Numbered from the stretch's first letter, positions 50,525 through 62,308 are shown. The stretch is DNA of 64,000 nucleotides from Nepenthes gracilis (GCA_033239525.1 BSYO01000025.1:4436001-4500000); one strand, 5' to 3'. Numbers and translations are program-made. The notes: generated by a model not told the origin, from the letters alone.

Positions 50525-52118
50525 TTATTGAAAGTAGCGTTTGAGGTGGATTGTGTTCCACGTCCGTGGGATCAACTTGTCGTCCTGATTCTAGAGCTTG
50601 TATGCTCCATTTCGTAGGACGGCGGAGACTAGAAATGGCTCTTCCCAATTTGGGGAGAGTTTATTTCGGTTGGCGATCTTGCCGTGGCCTTAATATTTCA
50701 CAAGACCAAGTCTTCAACGTCGAATTGTTACACTTTTACTTTCTTGTTATAATAGTGGGCGATTCACTATTGGTAGGTTGTAATCGGCATCTTGGTAGCA
50801 TCGTAGGCTTCTTCTAACAAGTCTAGTTGTTCTTAGATTTTTGAGAGTTATCTTGCACGTTGAAGGACTCGAACCTAAAAATTGGAAGCTTGATCTCAAC
50901 CGGGACTACAACTTCAATCCTATAGCAGAGACTAATGAGTGTCTCGCAAGTCAGCTCTTTTGGAGTCGTCTGGTAAGACCAGAGGACAGAGGGAAGCTTG
51001 TCTGCCCAGGAGCTCCCTGCGTCCTCCTGCGTAGTCTTAAGACTGTGGAGTAGTGTGTGACTCGTGACCTCCACCTATCCATTCGCTTGAGGGTACGCCA
51101 CCGAAGTGTGGACCAGCCTAATACTCAAGCTGGTGCAATACTTGGTGAAGTATTTTTTGGAAAATTAAATTTTGTTGTCAGTCACTATGACTTCTGAAAT
51201 GCCAAATCTACTGATGATACTTTGGCGAACAAATTCAAGAGCATTATGCTCTGTGATCTTGGCCAACGGGATGGCCTCGACCCACTTGGTGAAGTAGTCG
51301 ATGCCTGCAATGATAAACATTCTTTGTTCAGCTGTGATGGGAAACGGGTTGAGAATGTTAAGCCCCACTTGCACGAAGGGCCAAGGCACCTAGAGGGACT
51401 TCAACTCGGCAGACGGCTGGTGGTGAAGGTTGTCGTAAAGCTGACAACTCTCTCATTTCTTTACGAACTCAAATGCGTCTCTTTTCATTGACAGCCAGTA
51501 GTAGCCTCATTGCATGATCTTGAACGCCAAGTTCTTGCTGCCGACGTGCAATCCGTAAATCCCAAGATGGATTTCGCCCAAGGCGTAGTTGGCCTCCTCA
51601 GGAGTTAGGCACCGGAGGTACGGAGTTGAGTAATCGCGACGATACAGTTGTCCGTTAACTACAGTGTACCTGCCAGCTGTCTTCTTGATCCGCTTGGCCT
51701 CGTCCACGTCTTCTGGCAGTGCTCCTTCCGCAAAGTATTTTAGGTAAGGTACCATCTAATTTTTTGTCCTGGAGATCTGTATCGTTTCCTATTTCTCTAT
51801 GTTGGGAGTGTTCAGAACCTTCCTCATGTCCCTCGAGTACTGCTCTGGGTTTTTGGCCGCCGCCACTCTAGCCAATTGGTCGGTCTTCTAGTTCTCAGTC
51901 TTGGGAATGTGAACCTGGGTCAGCTTATCAAAACTCTGGGCAACCTCCCTCGCCTTGGTCAAGTACTTGGCCAAGTGGGGGTTGCTCGTCTCAAAAGTCT
52001 GGTTAACTCGGTTGACGATTAGCTCTGAGTCATTGTAGACAACCAGTTGCTTGGCTAAGCACTCTTTGGCCAACCTCAACCCGGCTAATAGGACTCTGAT
52101 TACCCAAGGAATGCTCAA
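50525..52118 (-). pseudogene. Ty3/gypsy RNase H-integrase remnant, left arm
   Basis: RNase H is readable at 51888-52118 (LAGLRLAKE, VVYNDSELIVN). The integrase zinc-binding part lies at 51507-51755 (YLRCLTPEEA) and the core at 51165-51389 (YFTKWVEAIPLAKITEHNA, VTDN). The core end and C-terminal part run from 51074 down to about 50525. Stops and shifts separate these pieces. At 52118 homology ends abruptly, in the middle of RNase H. Confidence 0.88.
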
Positions 52119-52124
52119 CCAAAA

Positions 52125-53174
52125 GCCTGGTTGTCTACAGCGACTCTGTGTTAGTTGTCAACCAAGTCCACGGACATTTTGAGATTAATAGCCCACACCT
52201 CTCCAAATACCTCTCGAAGGTCAAGGGTATGATCACAGATTTTGAGAAGGTTGAATTCATCTATATCCCAAGGAAAGAGAACGGGAAGGCCAACATGTTG
52301 GTAATAGTAGCAGCTTCCGGGAACCAAGAGCAATATGCCCGAGTAATGCGAGAAGTTCTAACAGGCTAGGCATCGAGGACCCCGAGCCAAAAGTGATGCA
52401 AGTCTCAAGTAGCAACACCTAGATGACTCCCTACCTAAAATATCTGTTCGATGGGACATTACCTAAGGACACGGACATAGCCAAAAGGGTAAAAAAAGAC
52501 AATGGATTGGTACACTATTATGGATGGTCAATTGTACTGATGAGGGTTCTTGACCCATTACCTGAGGTGTCTCCTCTCAAGGAGGCAGAATACGCCCTCC
52601 AGGAAATGCATCTCGGGATCTATGGATCCCACATTGGGGGAAAGAACCTAACCTTCAAGTTCATGAGGTAAGAGTACTATTGGTCATCCATGAAGTACGA
52701 TGCCATAGATTTTATGTACAAATGTGAAAACTGCCAAGTCTATGGCAACATGACTTACCGACCCTACACTAAGCTCCGAGCACTGCAATCACCATGGCCC
52801 TTTTCCCAATGGGGGCTTAACATCCTCAGACCACTTTCAGTGGCGATCGAACAAAGGAAGTTTTAGATCGTTGGGATTGACTAAATGGGTCGAGGTAGTG
52901 CCACTCGCAAAGAATACAGAATAGAACACAACTGAGTTTGTCTGGTAAAATATTATGTGCAGGTTTGGAATCCTAAGTGTATCGTGGCTGACAATGGGAC
53001 GCAGTTCACTAGGAAGCAATTCACTATGTATTATGCCAGCCTGATGATCAAGTTGGTTCATACATTAGTCGCGTATCCACAGAGCAACGGACAAGTGGAG
53101 GTCACGAATCACACGATCTTACATGGACCCAAGACAAAGCTAAAGCACTTTGGGGGCTCATGGGTATACGAACT
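52125..53174 (+). pseudogene. Ty3/gypsy RNase H-integrase remnant, right arm, first part
   Basis: It opens with SLVVYSDSVLVVNQV of RNase H. The integrase zinc-binding segment (52423-52671) continues to KCENCQVYG, followed by the core with WPFSQWGLNIL and VADNGTQFTRKQF (near 52980). It is cut at 53174 after GGSWVYEL by the solo LTR. Several stops are present. It is diverged from the left arm, so the arms are different copies and not a fresh inversion. Confidence 0.88.
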
Positions 53175-55688
53175 TGTAATATTACAGATCTCATTTAGAT
53201 TATTTTAATATTAATTATGATTTTTGGATATTTCAGACGTGATAAAAATAATTTAAAATATCGTAAAATTTTTGAGAATGATCGGAGGCGCGGAGTGGTG
53301 CCCGGGGTGCACCCGTAATGTTGTTTGGAGGCCGAGTTAGATTTAAAATAAAAGGAATATATAATATTAATAATAATAATAATATATAATAAAAAGTAAA
53401 AGAATAAAAAAGAAAAGAACATGGGAAATCAGGGGAGAAAAGTGTCGGGGAGAGAAGAAGAAGAGGAGAGAGAATGGGGATCTAGGGTTTTGCCGTGCGA
53501 AGAAGAAGAAGGAGAAGGGAGGAAGCGGCGGCGGCGACGCAGGAAATTGGCGGCGATGGTGGTCAGCGGTGGCACGACGCAAGCGACGGTGGCGTGGGCT
53601 GAGGCGATTGTGGGTGCGGTGTGGGTTGGACAAGGAGGGCGACGGCAAAGTCGCGTGAGGAGAGAGGTGGCCGTGTAATGGCGTCGGCGCCGGTTGGGTG
53701 GTGCCGAGGAGGTCGATGACGGCCACGTGAGGCTGTGTGGTGGTGGATCGGCGGCAAAGGAGAGGCGTTGGCGTGTGTTGCAGTGACCGGGAGAAATCGA
53801 ATGCGGAGGAGATGTGCGAGGAGAGGAGCCGCGAGAGAGGACGGCGGCCGGACGGGAGACAGCGACGATGGCGGTGGTTTCTGGGAAGGCCGGCGAATGG
53901 TGGTTCGCGGCGGCAGAGGAGTGGCAGCAGCAGCGTGGAGGCGCGCGCGAAGGAGAGAGGAAGTGGCGTGCGAGGAGAGAGAGAGGCACGCGGTGGTAGG
54001 AGAGAGAAAGGCTCGATTGGAGTGCTTCGGGATATCCTTTCTTCAGATCTGCGGAGTATAATGTTAAGGCAAGTATCCTCTAACCCTATCTTGGTCTGGA
54101 TTTAATTTCGATACATTTTGACTACTGTGGGAGATTTTACTAACATGTATGTATTTTTAAATACCCTTAATTTATCAATTGTGTATATGCATGTATATTT
54201 TATCGGTTGTGTGGTGGTTTTGTACTGGTATTTTTGATTTGGAGGGATTTTGGACACTCGGACGATATAAATGTATATTTGTGTATCCGTATATTGTGGA
54301 ACCATGAACCAGGCCTTACACTAACCATGCATGCTGCCGGGGGTGGGATCACTACGGGACCATGGTGGTCCGAGACCCTAGGGGTTGATTTGTGATCCGA
54401 CGCATTGGCTATTTGTGGCGCCGCTCCCTACGGGGAGGCTGTCCCGACAGGGACGTATATGATTGGCTACTTCCGTCGTAAGGAAGATTGAGGCTACTTC
54501 CGCCGTAAGGAAGATATTTGTAGCTGACCTGCCCCACTGTATATTTAATTGAGAACTATCGTAAGGAATTGACGGAAAACTAATATATTCGGACGTCATA
54601 GTATATAACTAAAACTTGAGGTTGCACCCAAAGCCGCGGGTGGTAAAATATAGTGAGCAAGTTTCTAATCTATAGGAGATAGAGTACATGGATGGCCTTG
54701 AACTACTGGCCTAATTCGTAGCCGATATAGTCGTGGTTACCGGACGAGGGTAACCCTTCTTCAAGTTGGTATCATTGATCTTTGGTTCTCCAATTTCGTG
54801 CATGCTTTGAATTTCTACACGTATTTGGGTGTACTGCGATTTGAGATACGTGGTTTGGCCCGTGGATGGGCGATAGGAATGTCTCGTATGTGCTGATGTG
54901 ATAAACCTGGAACGTGTTTTGATTTATGTTTTAGTTCCGGCGGTTTTCTCTTGATTTCTGCATTATGAGTTTTAGATCCGGACGACGGTATGTGTCCCCA
55001 CGTGGATGTGGAGATGGTTGCGACGTATGTGACCTCGGATCATATGATATGATATCGTCTACGAGATTTTACCGAATCGTGACTTATATGATTTTGTCCT
55101 GGATGGACGAGGTATTACGGACGACGATTTAATACGAGACATTTCCTCGGTTTTCAGGGATTTCACGGACATGGTGTTTTGTTTTACGTGATTGCTATGC
55201 GATACCCCTGCTTCTGATTTATGTGTACCGTTTTATACGATTCTTGATACTTACTGAGCTCTAGGCTCACGTTTTCATGTTTTATCCCTTCAGACTAGTG
55301 GCATGGATATGCTTGCAGGAACTCGGACGTGATCGGGCTCGGATATTCCTTTTCGAGAGTGGAGATGCTATATTTAGTATATATTTCTGGTCTCGAGGAT
55401 ATGGTATGGTTATTATTTATGGTCGGATGATGACCTTGATCATTGTTTGTAAAATATTGAAGTTATGGATGAGTTGTTGTAAATTGGATACCTCCCTTGC
55501 GATTATGGATAGCAGGTCATGTATTATTTGTCCGGATTCATATCCGATGAGATCTTGTGCAGGTTTTATTTATATTGGGTCCTGCATGTGTTTGATTGTC
55601 ACACCCGGGTTGGGTTATTATATTTGATGGAAATATTATTATTGATTTTATTTTTGACCTGCGTATGTTGTGGTCCCGAGTCGTGACA
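53175..55688 (+). mobile_element. 2.5-kb solo LTR inserted in gypsy integrase
   Basis: It begins TGTAATATTACAG and ends GTCGTGACA (TG...CA). The flanks GAACT (53170-53174) and GAGCT (55689-55693) are a target duplication with one change, and the integrase frame continues across it. The interior has a GC-rich, purine-rich tract at 53420-54060 and a TACTTACTGAGC block near 55250. The length suggests a Tekay/Del-type chromovirus LTR, but that is inference. No coding domain is found. Confidence 0.85.
54465..54515. repeat. 27-bp tandem duplication inside the solo LTR
   Basis: GGCTACTTCCGTCGTAAGGA at 54465 recurs at 54492 with one change. Confidence 0.9.
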
Positions 55689-56165
55689 GAGCTGCATCCG
55701 TCCTCTAATCATACAGAACAACTCTGATGGAATCCACAAGAGAGACACTGCTCAACCTGTGTTATAGGGTAGAGGCAGCTATTCCAGTGGAGGTTGGCCT
55801 TCCAAGTCTTCGGGTGGAATGTTTTAGTCTGAGCGACAACAATTAAAGTTTCGAGAGAATTTTGATATGCTCGAAGAAGTTTGAGATCAAGCGAGGTTGA
55901 GGACGGCGGCATACCAACAAAGGGTTACCTGATATTATAATAAGAAGGTGAAGGCACAACAATTTGAGGTAGGGGACCTAGTACTGAGAAGCATAGAGGT
56001 CACGGGTAAAAATATCGGCCGGAATAAACTCTTCCCAAATTAGGAAGGGCTGTTCTTGGTCTCTACTATCCTACAAAATGGGGCTTATACGTTGCGCATC
56101 CAAGAAGATAAACTGGTCTCTCGAATATGGAATGCCACACATCTCAAAAAGTATTATCAATAAAT
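55689..56165 (+). pseudogene. Ty3/gypsy integrase C-terminal part, right arm
   Basis: It continues the interrupted integrase. A one-base insertion near 55696 and stops follow, but VEAAIPVEVGLPSLRVE, a YNKKVKAQQFEVGDLVL block and RIWNATHLKKYYQ mark the normal end of gypsy integrase. Confidence 0.88.
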
Positions 56166-56319
56166 GTACAAATGGTCAGGTAAGGCGAAAAGCATCATTT
56201 GATGTGCTTATAACACGTTTCATTAACGTAATAAAATTCTATTTCTTTTATTTCTTGTCTTACATATCATTGAATGTTGCATGTCATCTCATTAACTCAC
56301 AAGACTTAGGCTACCCCTA

Positions 56320-56540
56320 AGTTAAGTGAAATCAACCCTTTCACTTATCCTAAAACTCGGCTATACCTGAGCAGTCCAAGAGGACATACTTGAAACTTAG
56401 CAGTGTCCAAGCAGCCTAAAAGGTCGTACCCCAAAAACTTAGACATATCCAAATAGCCCAATAAGTCGGACTAAAACTTGGTCATGGTGCCAAGCAACCC
56501 TAGAGGTTGAACTTAAAACTTATGGGGCATAAAGTAGCAA
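56320..56540. repeat. Degenerate tandem repeats, about 40-48 bp
   Basis: Units contain AAACTTAG or AAACTTGG, a CCAAGCA-like word and AGAGG or AAGGTCG. They occupy the spacer between pol and the extra ORF, as in the left arm. Confidence 0.6.
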
Positions 56541-56760
56541 GCATGTGATGACCCTAGAAGTAGTATCTTCAACTTAAGATGGTCAAAAGGTTCAAAAATT
56601 AGGATTACGTCTCCTTAAAAAGCATGTCATAAAAGAAACCAGTATTCGGACAATCTGGGTAAGACGAACCAAGCGTTCGCACTTAAACAATGTGAATTTT
56701 ATTGTTATAAATAACATGTGTACAGTATTATACAAACAAAAAAAACTTTGAAATATACAA

Positions 56761-58858
56761 TCAGCCATCGGATGGTCCTGATTGAGGAGGAGTGCCCTGC
56801 TGCTGCTGTCCTCCAGGACAAAGGGGCTCCACTTGCTTTGAGGATTCCGGCTGCCCAGGGGTCTCGGAGCGACTTGATAGTCTAGGCGCAGAAGGGTTGG
56901 GAGGCCAATTCCTTCCTGGGAGGCCGTACAAGTCATCTGCACAAGTAGCGTTGGCATTCAGGATCAAAGGCAGTTGTAGGAAACCGAGGACTCAACAACC
57001 TCATCACTCGGCGGCACAAGTTGATGCCGTCCCAGCACTTACCCTCCAACGCTGGAGCAATATCAGCGGCCCTCACTAAAGTCCTCAGCACTTCCTCCAG
57101 CTGGAGATTCCTATCCCTCAGTAGTTTATACTGAACTTGCTGAAACTTTAATGTACCTTCAAGAGATGCAATCTTCCCCTTGGCGTCAACAAGCTCATCC
57201 TCCAAGCGCTTGTTGTCCCCAGCAAGGGCCTTGGAAGCTTCCAATTTTGCATATGCTTGGGCAGCCTTAATAATGATTGTGCCAAGACTACCAACAATCT
57301 CCTAAAGTTACGAAAATTAAGGCGGGTTAGTAAGACATAGATAGGAGAAAACAAAGTCAAGAGTAACATGAGAAAGTACCTTGGCCACGAAAGAGTTTCC
57401 TGAAGTGCTCTCATCTTTGGGGCCTCAGGCTCCTCAGGCATCTCGGCCGCAACCTCCTGCGCCACAGAAACCTCTGCCTAGCCTAGGGCACAAAAGCAAC
57501 AACGTCCAAGACTGGAGGCTCAGCCGCTTCAGCACGATCCTAGACCCTAGTCTACACTTTAGTAGCAAGAGAAGTCCCAGCGCTGTCCTCGACCCCAGGC
57601 TCTTCAAAGGCTGCAAGCAAAGTTATTGTCGGATTATACATTTGGATTGTAAGACAAGTGAGCTCAGCAAACACGTCAGTAGTTAGCCCTACACTGTGAC
57701 TGTCCTTGGCTTCAGTAGCCTCAGAAATATGTGTCATCATTGTCATCACCACCACTTCCTTGGCCTGAGTCACCTCAGTCTCCCTCACTGCATGTCCCAC
57801 ACTGATATCTTCGGATGGATCATCAATCCAGTTTGAGACCTCACTAGTGAACTTAGTGGGAACGTCAAGAAGTGGCCTATTAATGGGAGGCTGGACAGTA
57901 GGGAGATCCGCAGAGTAGCCAGCAGATTGAGAAGGCCGCCCAGAGGACTCAGCAGAGGCTGAAGGTCCAACACCCACAACATCTCAGACGGTGGCGGCAT
58001 CTGAAGGTCTCGACCTCTAGAGCTATCATGGTATCGTCATCATCGGACGATGACTACTGAACAATGGCCGCCGGACTCTTCAAAACCTCTACCCGACGAC
58101 TCTTTTTTGGGTGCTCGATTGGCTCCTCGATCCTCAGACTCACCTCCTTTTTCCTCAGTTTCTTCCTCTTCTTCTTCTGCATAGCGGCAACGCCAGAGTC
58201 CTCGACCTGAGTCCTCCACTTGGCTTTCACCAAGTTCTCGGGTCTCAACTAAATATTCTTTTTATTCTCATTAAAGCTGTCAAGGTTGGCCATTACCAAG
58301 TCCTTGACCTCCTTGGCAGCCTCCCTCTCCTCTTTGGAGGCGTCGAGTGGTGCTACTTAACAATATTACCCCAAGTGTTCTCGATGGCCCAACTCTCTCG
58401 AACTGTAAAAAAGAAAAACTTGTCTTTCCACCTCTTAGTGGAATCAGGGTTTCCACCACTTATGACAGAAAACTCAGAATGTGGAGTCATGGTGATCCAG
58501 TCCAAGTTATTGGTAAAGCGAAACATAACTTTCACCATTGACACCTTAAACACTTTATTGTGGCAATGTGAAAAAACACATAGATAAACGAGGTATCTAA
58601 TAGCATTGGCTGTAACATCGCAAACGGTACCCCAAATGCCCTCATAATAACATATAATTCCATATGAAGTGGGAAGCGAAGCCCACCGTTGAGGTGGACT
58701 TCGTATACAGTGACGAACCCGTCAGGAAGATTGTACACTCTATCGCTGGGCTTAGGAACCACCATCGCCATCATGTCGGGGATATCATATTTCATACGAA
58801 TGGCATCGACGCTATCTAGGGATAGGGAAGAAGCGATATCTTTAACGTTAGGAGCCAT
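56761..58858 (-). pseudogene. Antisense extra ORF of the right Tat arm
   Basis: The start is at 58858 (MAPNVKDIASSL). Residues 20-100 fit the putative gypsy-type transposon domain (DRVYNLPDGFVTVYEVHLNGGL). An intron (57302-57379, GTACTT...CTTTAG) sits just before a coiled-coil-like segment (57244 downwards, KALAGDNKRLEDELVDAK) ending WDGINLCRRVMRLL, the same order as in the left-arm ORF. Stops and a frameshift near 56950 break it. The last frame ends at TGA 56761-56763. AATAAA on the minus strand at 56698-56703 is a possible poly(A) signal. The function is unknown. Confidence 0.7.
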
Positions 58859-58859
58859 A

Positions 58860-59527
58860 GAAACCAAAGAAGAAGCGCAACAGAAACGAGAGGGAAAAAC
58901 ACTTGAGAAAAATTGCAGCGAAGAAGTTTGAGAGAAAACTCTAAGGGTTGTGTGGTATAAAATAAAGGCTGAAATCGTATTTGAAACGACTGAAAGAGCT
59001 TCAAAATCAAAAAGGCGCACTCATCATAGTCCTTGCCATGCGTCAATCACCCATACGCTGCCAGAGATAGTGGGTTTTTGCATTTCCAAGGCAACGTCGA
59101 TCTCATTAATTGTGCTTTTAATGCGCTCTAATGGCCAAAAACGGTGGCGCAGACCAACGTCTAGGACTGAAAAGAAACTCTCATAGCCATCCTCACTGAA
59201 GGTCTTAATCCCGAGAACAGTCTCAAAAATGCCCGTGAACTTTCCTTGGGATGCGAGGACATTATCATAGATTGCGCAGCGATGCCCAAAACCCCAAAGT
59301 TCCCCGAGCGTTTTAAGCCAGATGCAGACCACAACATATTCTCGAACATTCTGATCAGCACGCCCCAGACTACTACTCCCCATCATGTCCACGAATACCA
59401 ACAGGAGAAGGAAGCAAGCACCAACATCTAATGAAGATACAAGCATACTCACAATAGAAAGGCCCTTCACGCGAAAATTGTCTGCGTCCAATACATACCA
59501 AAGGGCTGAGGTCCTCAGACCATTTGG
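58860..59527 (-). other. Leader between the 3' LTR and the extra ORF, right arm
   Basis: It would be the promoter and 5' UTR side of the minus-strand extra ORF. A 168-codon frame at 59024-59530 has no known motif, and I do not regard it as a gene. Confidence 0.4.
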
Positions 59528-60195
59528 CATGAGGGGTTAGTAATAGGTATTGTTACTCCAAACCCACCGAAGGACCCATTCCCCTAGAGTTAGACCCTGA
59601 CCTAAGAGGCCCAAAAGGTCCAGGTACCAGGGGCAAGCCCACTTGGCGTAGTGGACTTAAAGTCCATTGGGGCCCGCAAACTCAATATGGGCCATGAACG
59701 TCACCATGCCTGCAAAGGCGGCATACTTGGAGGTTTGGTTGCTAATCCTATCGGGCCACCAGAGGAATGATGGTTTGTAACACACATCCGATCACTATAG
59801 ATGTGATATCATAGGAGATCATTAAGCGTGCACGTAACATCCCTGGCACAGAGGATTGGATTGATAGAGTTAATGGCCGGTTTCCTACACACACCAATGC
59901 CACGTGAACAACCCTCAAAGGATGGCTCAATCAATATAAATACATTTACTGTACACCTAACATAGGATGGAGTATTTTACTCTTGTTCAGCTAATATAGA
60001 GAGAGAAAGAAGAGAGAGAAGGGTTTGAGCACATTCTGTAATCTCTAACAGTATAGTAAAGTTAGTTCTCAAACTAAAATTCCGTGGGTTTTTCCTTTCA
60101 TATACGGAAAGGTTTTCCATGTAAAAAATTTACGTGCCTACATCCTCGTAATCTCTAATTCCTCATCACCAAATCGTGTTATCGTCCATAAACAA
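59528..60195 (+). repeat. Polypurine tract and 3' LTR of the right Tat arm
   Basis: CATGAGGGGTTAG (59528-59540) precedes TAATAGGTATTG, a mutated version of the TGATGGGTATG LTR start at the other two elements. A TATA box CAATATAAATAC lies near 59932-59943. A GGAAAGGTTTTCCATGTAAAA block near 60105-60125 fits the U5 end. The right end near 60195 is approximate. Confidence 0.65.
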
Positions 60196-60307
60196 ATATT
60201 TCACTCTTTGTGTTGTATGGGTCTTGCATGAAAACGATATGAGAATGAACTCAGTCAAGTTCCTGTCCATTTAAGTGTGTAAAATCCGATGACGTAAGAG
60301 TTTATAC

Positions 60308-60361
60308 GCTAGAAATTGCGGTTTCCGGTGGCAGTAAACCCTTCGAGGCTTCCACTGCCAT
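60308..60361 (-). other. Possible first coding exon of an unidentified gene
   Basis: The minus-strand ATG at 60361 opens 18 codons (MAVEASKGLLPPETAISS), closed by a GTATAA donor. AGGGTT, a telo-box-like word common in plant 5' UTRs, lies about 50 bases upstream. No further exon is found to the left, where the Tat LTR begins, so it would be a fragment. Confidence 0.3.
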
Positions 60362-60744
60362 TGTCCGTTGCTTTTCCTCTCCCACAAAATTTCGTAGATT
60401 TGGTGGTTCAACCCTAGCCGAGGATTAATTTCGAGAAAGGTGATTTAGTTTGGACGGTGGATGACAGCGGGATAAAAGGTATATTAATATAACAATTTTG
60501 ATACTAAAATTTTAATTCTCACATAGAATTAAGGCAGAGAATAATTTTAACAAAGCAAATCAAAACAGTATTAATATTTTAAAATTAAATTAATATTATT
60601 TTTTCATATTTTAAAATCTTTTTCTAAATACCTTTAAAAAAAATTACCCACCTCCAATTATCACAATATTTAAATAAAAAGAAACACTTGCTATTAAAAT
60701 AATTAATAAAAAATTAAAGAAGAATAAAAAATATAGTAACCAAA

Positions 60745-60890
60745 TATTCTAGTAATCATATATGGTTACTAAAATAAAATAAGTTAAGGATTAGTATTTT
60801 AATATTTGATATATAGTAATAATATAAAAAATATGGTAAAAATTTATACTGATAACTTTTTGCTCTTATTTAAGGAAAAAAGATTTTATG
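60745..60890. repeat. Fragment of the M1/M2 MITE family
   Basis: ATATGGTTACTAAAATAAAATAAG, then GATTAGTATT, AATATTTGATAT and TTTTTGCTCTTATTTAAGG, follow the order found at 17204-17325 in M2 and at 15884-15993 in M1. Terminal repeats are not evident. Confidence 0.6.
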
Positions 60891-60930
60891 ATACTCTGGA
60901 CACTCTGGGAAATACTCCGGGGACAAAGTA

Positions 60931-62010
60931 GTGGTATTTTCGCAAGTCCCGTTGATGGGCCTTCTTACCAGGGTAGGTGAATGGATAATCAGTCAAGTCG
61001 CGGTTGCGGTTGCGGCTGCGAGTGCAACAACAAATATTGAACTCATACATTCGGAATTGGTCGGAGGGATACAGGTCGCAAATTTGGACGGAGTAAAAAA
61101 AAGTGACAAACGGCTGAGAGATGAAAGACGGAAGAGAAAGCAGATCTCAAAATATTTTTAGATTTAAAATGTTTGAAGGTACTTGTTGAGCGCGAAGATG
61201 ATCCAATTGATTTGAGTTGTGATGTTGGTGTTGCTGGTTAGAAATAATTTCAAAATTTTCATGCACAGATCGTGAAATATTTTTATATTTTAAAAGTTTG
61301 GTTCTACTTAATTCAAAATTCATATTTCTATTTTGTAAAATTGTCTAAATTGCTGATTGTTGGTATGCTTTTATTCAGGTTAGCAATAGTTAAAAGGAAG
61401 TAAACGTATACTCATGAGCTACTTTTTATCTAAAAGTCTCTATTCAAATCCCATCATCATATATGTTTGGCATTCAAAGAGTCCGTTAAGGACCAAGTTA
61501 TATTAGTAGTATGAGTGATTGCATTTATTCATCTTATATAAGTTGTTCTTTATAAATAGAAACTTCAGATGTGACTAATAAGATGTATAAAGTTATTAAT
61601 AAATTGTTTATTACTCATCTGTATGAAGATGTAGAAGAGCAGGCCGATAGAAAGCCGAAGGAAAAGCTTAGAATAAAAGGTGTGCATTAAAACTCTCTTT
61701 TGCTTATTGTGGTGGGCAGACTACAGTTTCCTTCAATGGAACCTTTCTGATTAAAATTATTAATGATTATTTCGTCTAATGTGCTGCAGGAGAAGGGTAA
61801 AGCTGAGCCTTAGAAGATGGGAAACCTTTAAGAAGCCATTAATGCTGTTAATGGAGGTTTTCCGAGTGGTTCACTGCCTATGTATTCAGTTAATACTCAC
61901 GATAGTTGGTGAGTGCGAGGCATTGATGGTTCTCGGGAGAGAGCAATGCAATGATATTGCTATGAGAAATCAAGAAGTATTGAAGATGGTGTTGAAGACA
62001 GGAATATGAA
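60931..62010 (+). pseudogene. Remnant of an unidentified intron-containing gene
   Basis: A 76-codon frame at 60931-61161 ends in a basic stretch (KKSDKRLRDERRKRKQ). At 61180-61240 KVLVEREDDPIDLSCDVGVA stands before a GTTAGA donor. At 61570-61680 MYKVINKLFITHLYEDVEEQ is followed by a GT donor. An acceptor TGCTGCAG at 61789 opens a segment whose stops (TAG, TAA, TGA) sit where CAG, CAA and CGA would restore sense. I do not recognise the protein, and the pieces may not belong together. Confidence 0.35.
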
Positions 62011-62308
62011 CCATGTTCATGGTTAGTGTCCTGTTTATTCACACATAGGAATCATACATTTTTATGAACTAGGTAAAAAATATTTTTATTAAAAAATATC
62101 ATTGGATAATATTATAATTAGAGAAAATTGGGTTATTAAAAGAGAGAATTCTTTCTCTGTATATTGCACATTATATATATTTTTTTGCTTTATTTGCTTG
62201 AATAAATTATAAAAAATAAACATTCTTATTGTTCTATGAGTCTTTTTTCTTTTGTTTGCTATGTTAAAATTTTCTTCCGATTTCCTTAATTCATTTCTAT
62301 TTAACTAT

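Larger units (their letters stand above)
46310..52118 (-). mobile_element. Tat-lineage Ty3/gypsy element, left arm of a head-to-head pair, 5' truncated
   Basis: On the minus strand the order is RNase H (from about 52110), integrase (to about 50525), a tandem-repeat spacer, an extra ORF on the opposite strand (47818-49685), the polypurine tract, then the 3' LTR. Gag, protease, reverse transcriptase and the 5' LTR are missing. An antisense extra ORF between pol and the 3' LTR is a known Tat-lineage arrangement. Confidence 0.8.
52125..60195 (+). mobile_element. Tat-lineage Ty3/gypsy element, right arm of a head-to-head pair, 5' truncated
   Basis: This is the mirror image of the left arm: RNase H from 52125, integrase (split by a solo LTR), repeat spacer, minus-strand extra ORF (56761-58858), polypurine tract (59528-59540), then 3' LTR. 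Without the solo LTR the arm is about 5.6 kb, against 5.8 kb for the left arm. It starts abruptly in RNase H. Confidence 0.8.

Noticed and set aside
53421..54105. Overlapping GC-rich frames of up to 186 codons on both strands
   Set aside because: They lie inside the solo LTR, have low-complexity Arg/Glu or Pro/Ser composition, no motif, and occur on both strands at once.
59024..59530. 168-codon minus-strand frame
   Set aside because: It lies between the Tat extra ORF and the LTR, has no recognised motif, and the corresponding part of the left arm has no matching frame.
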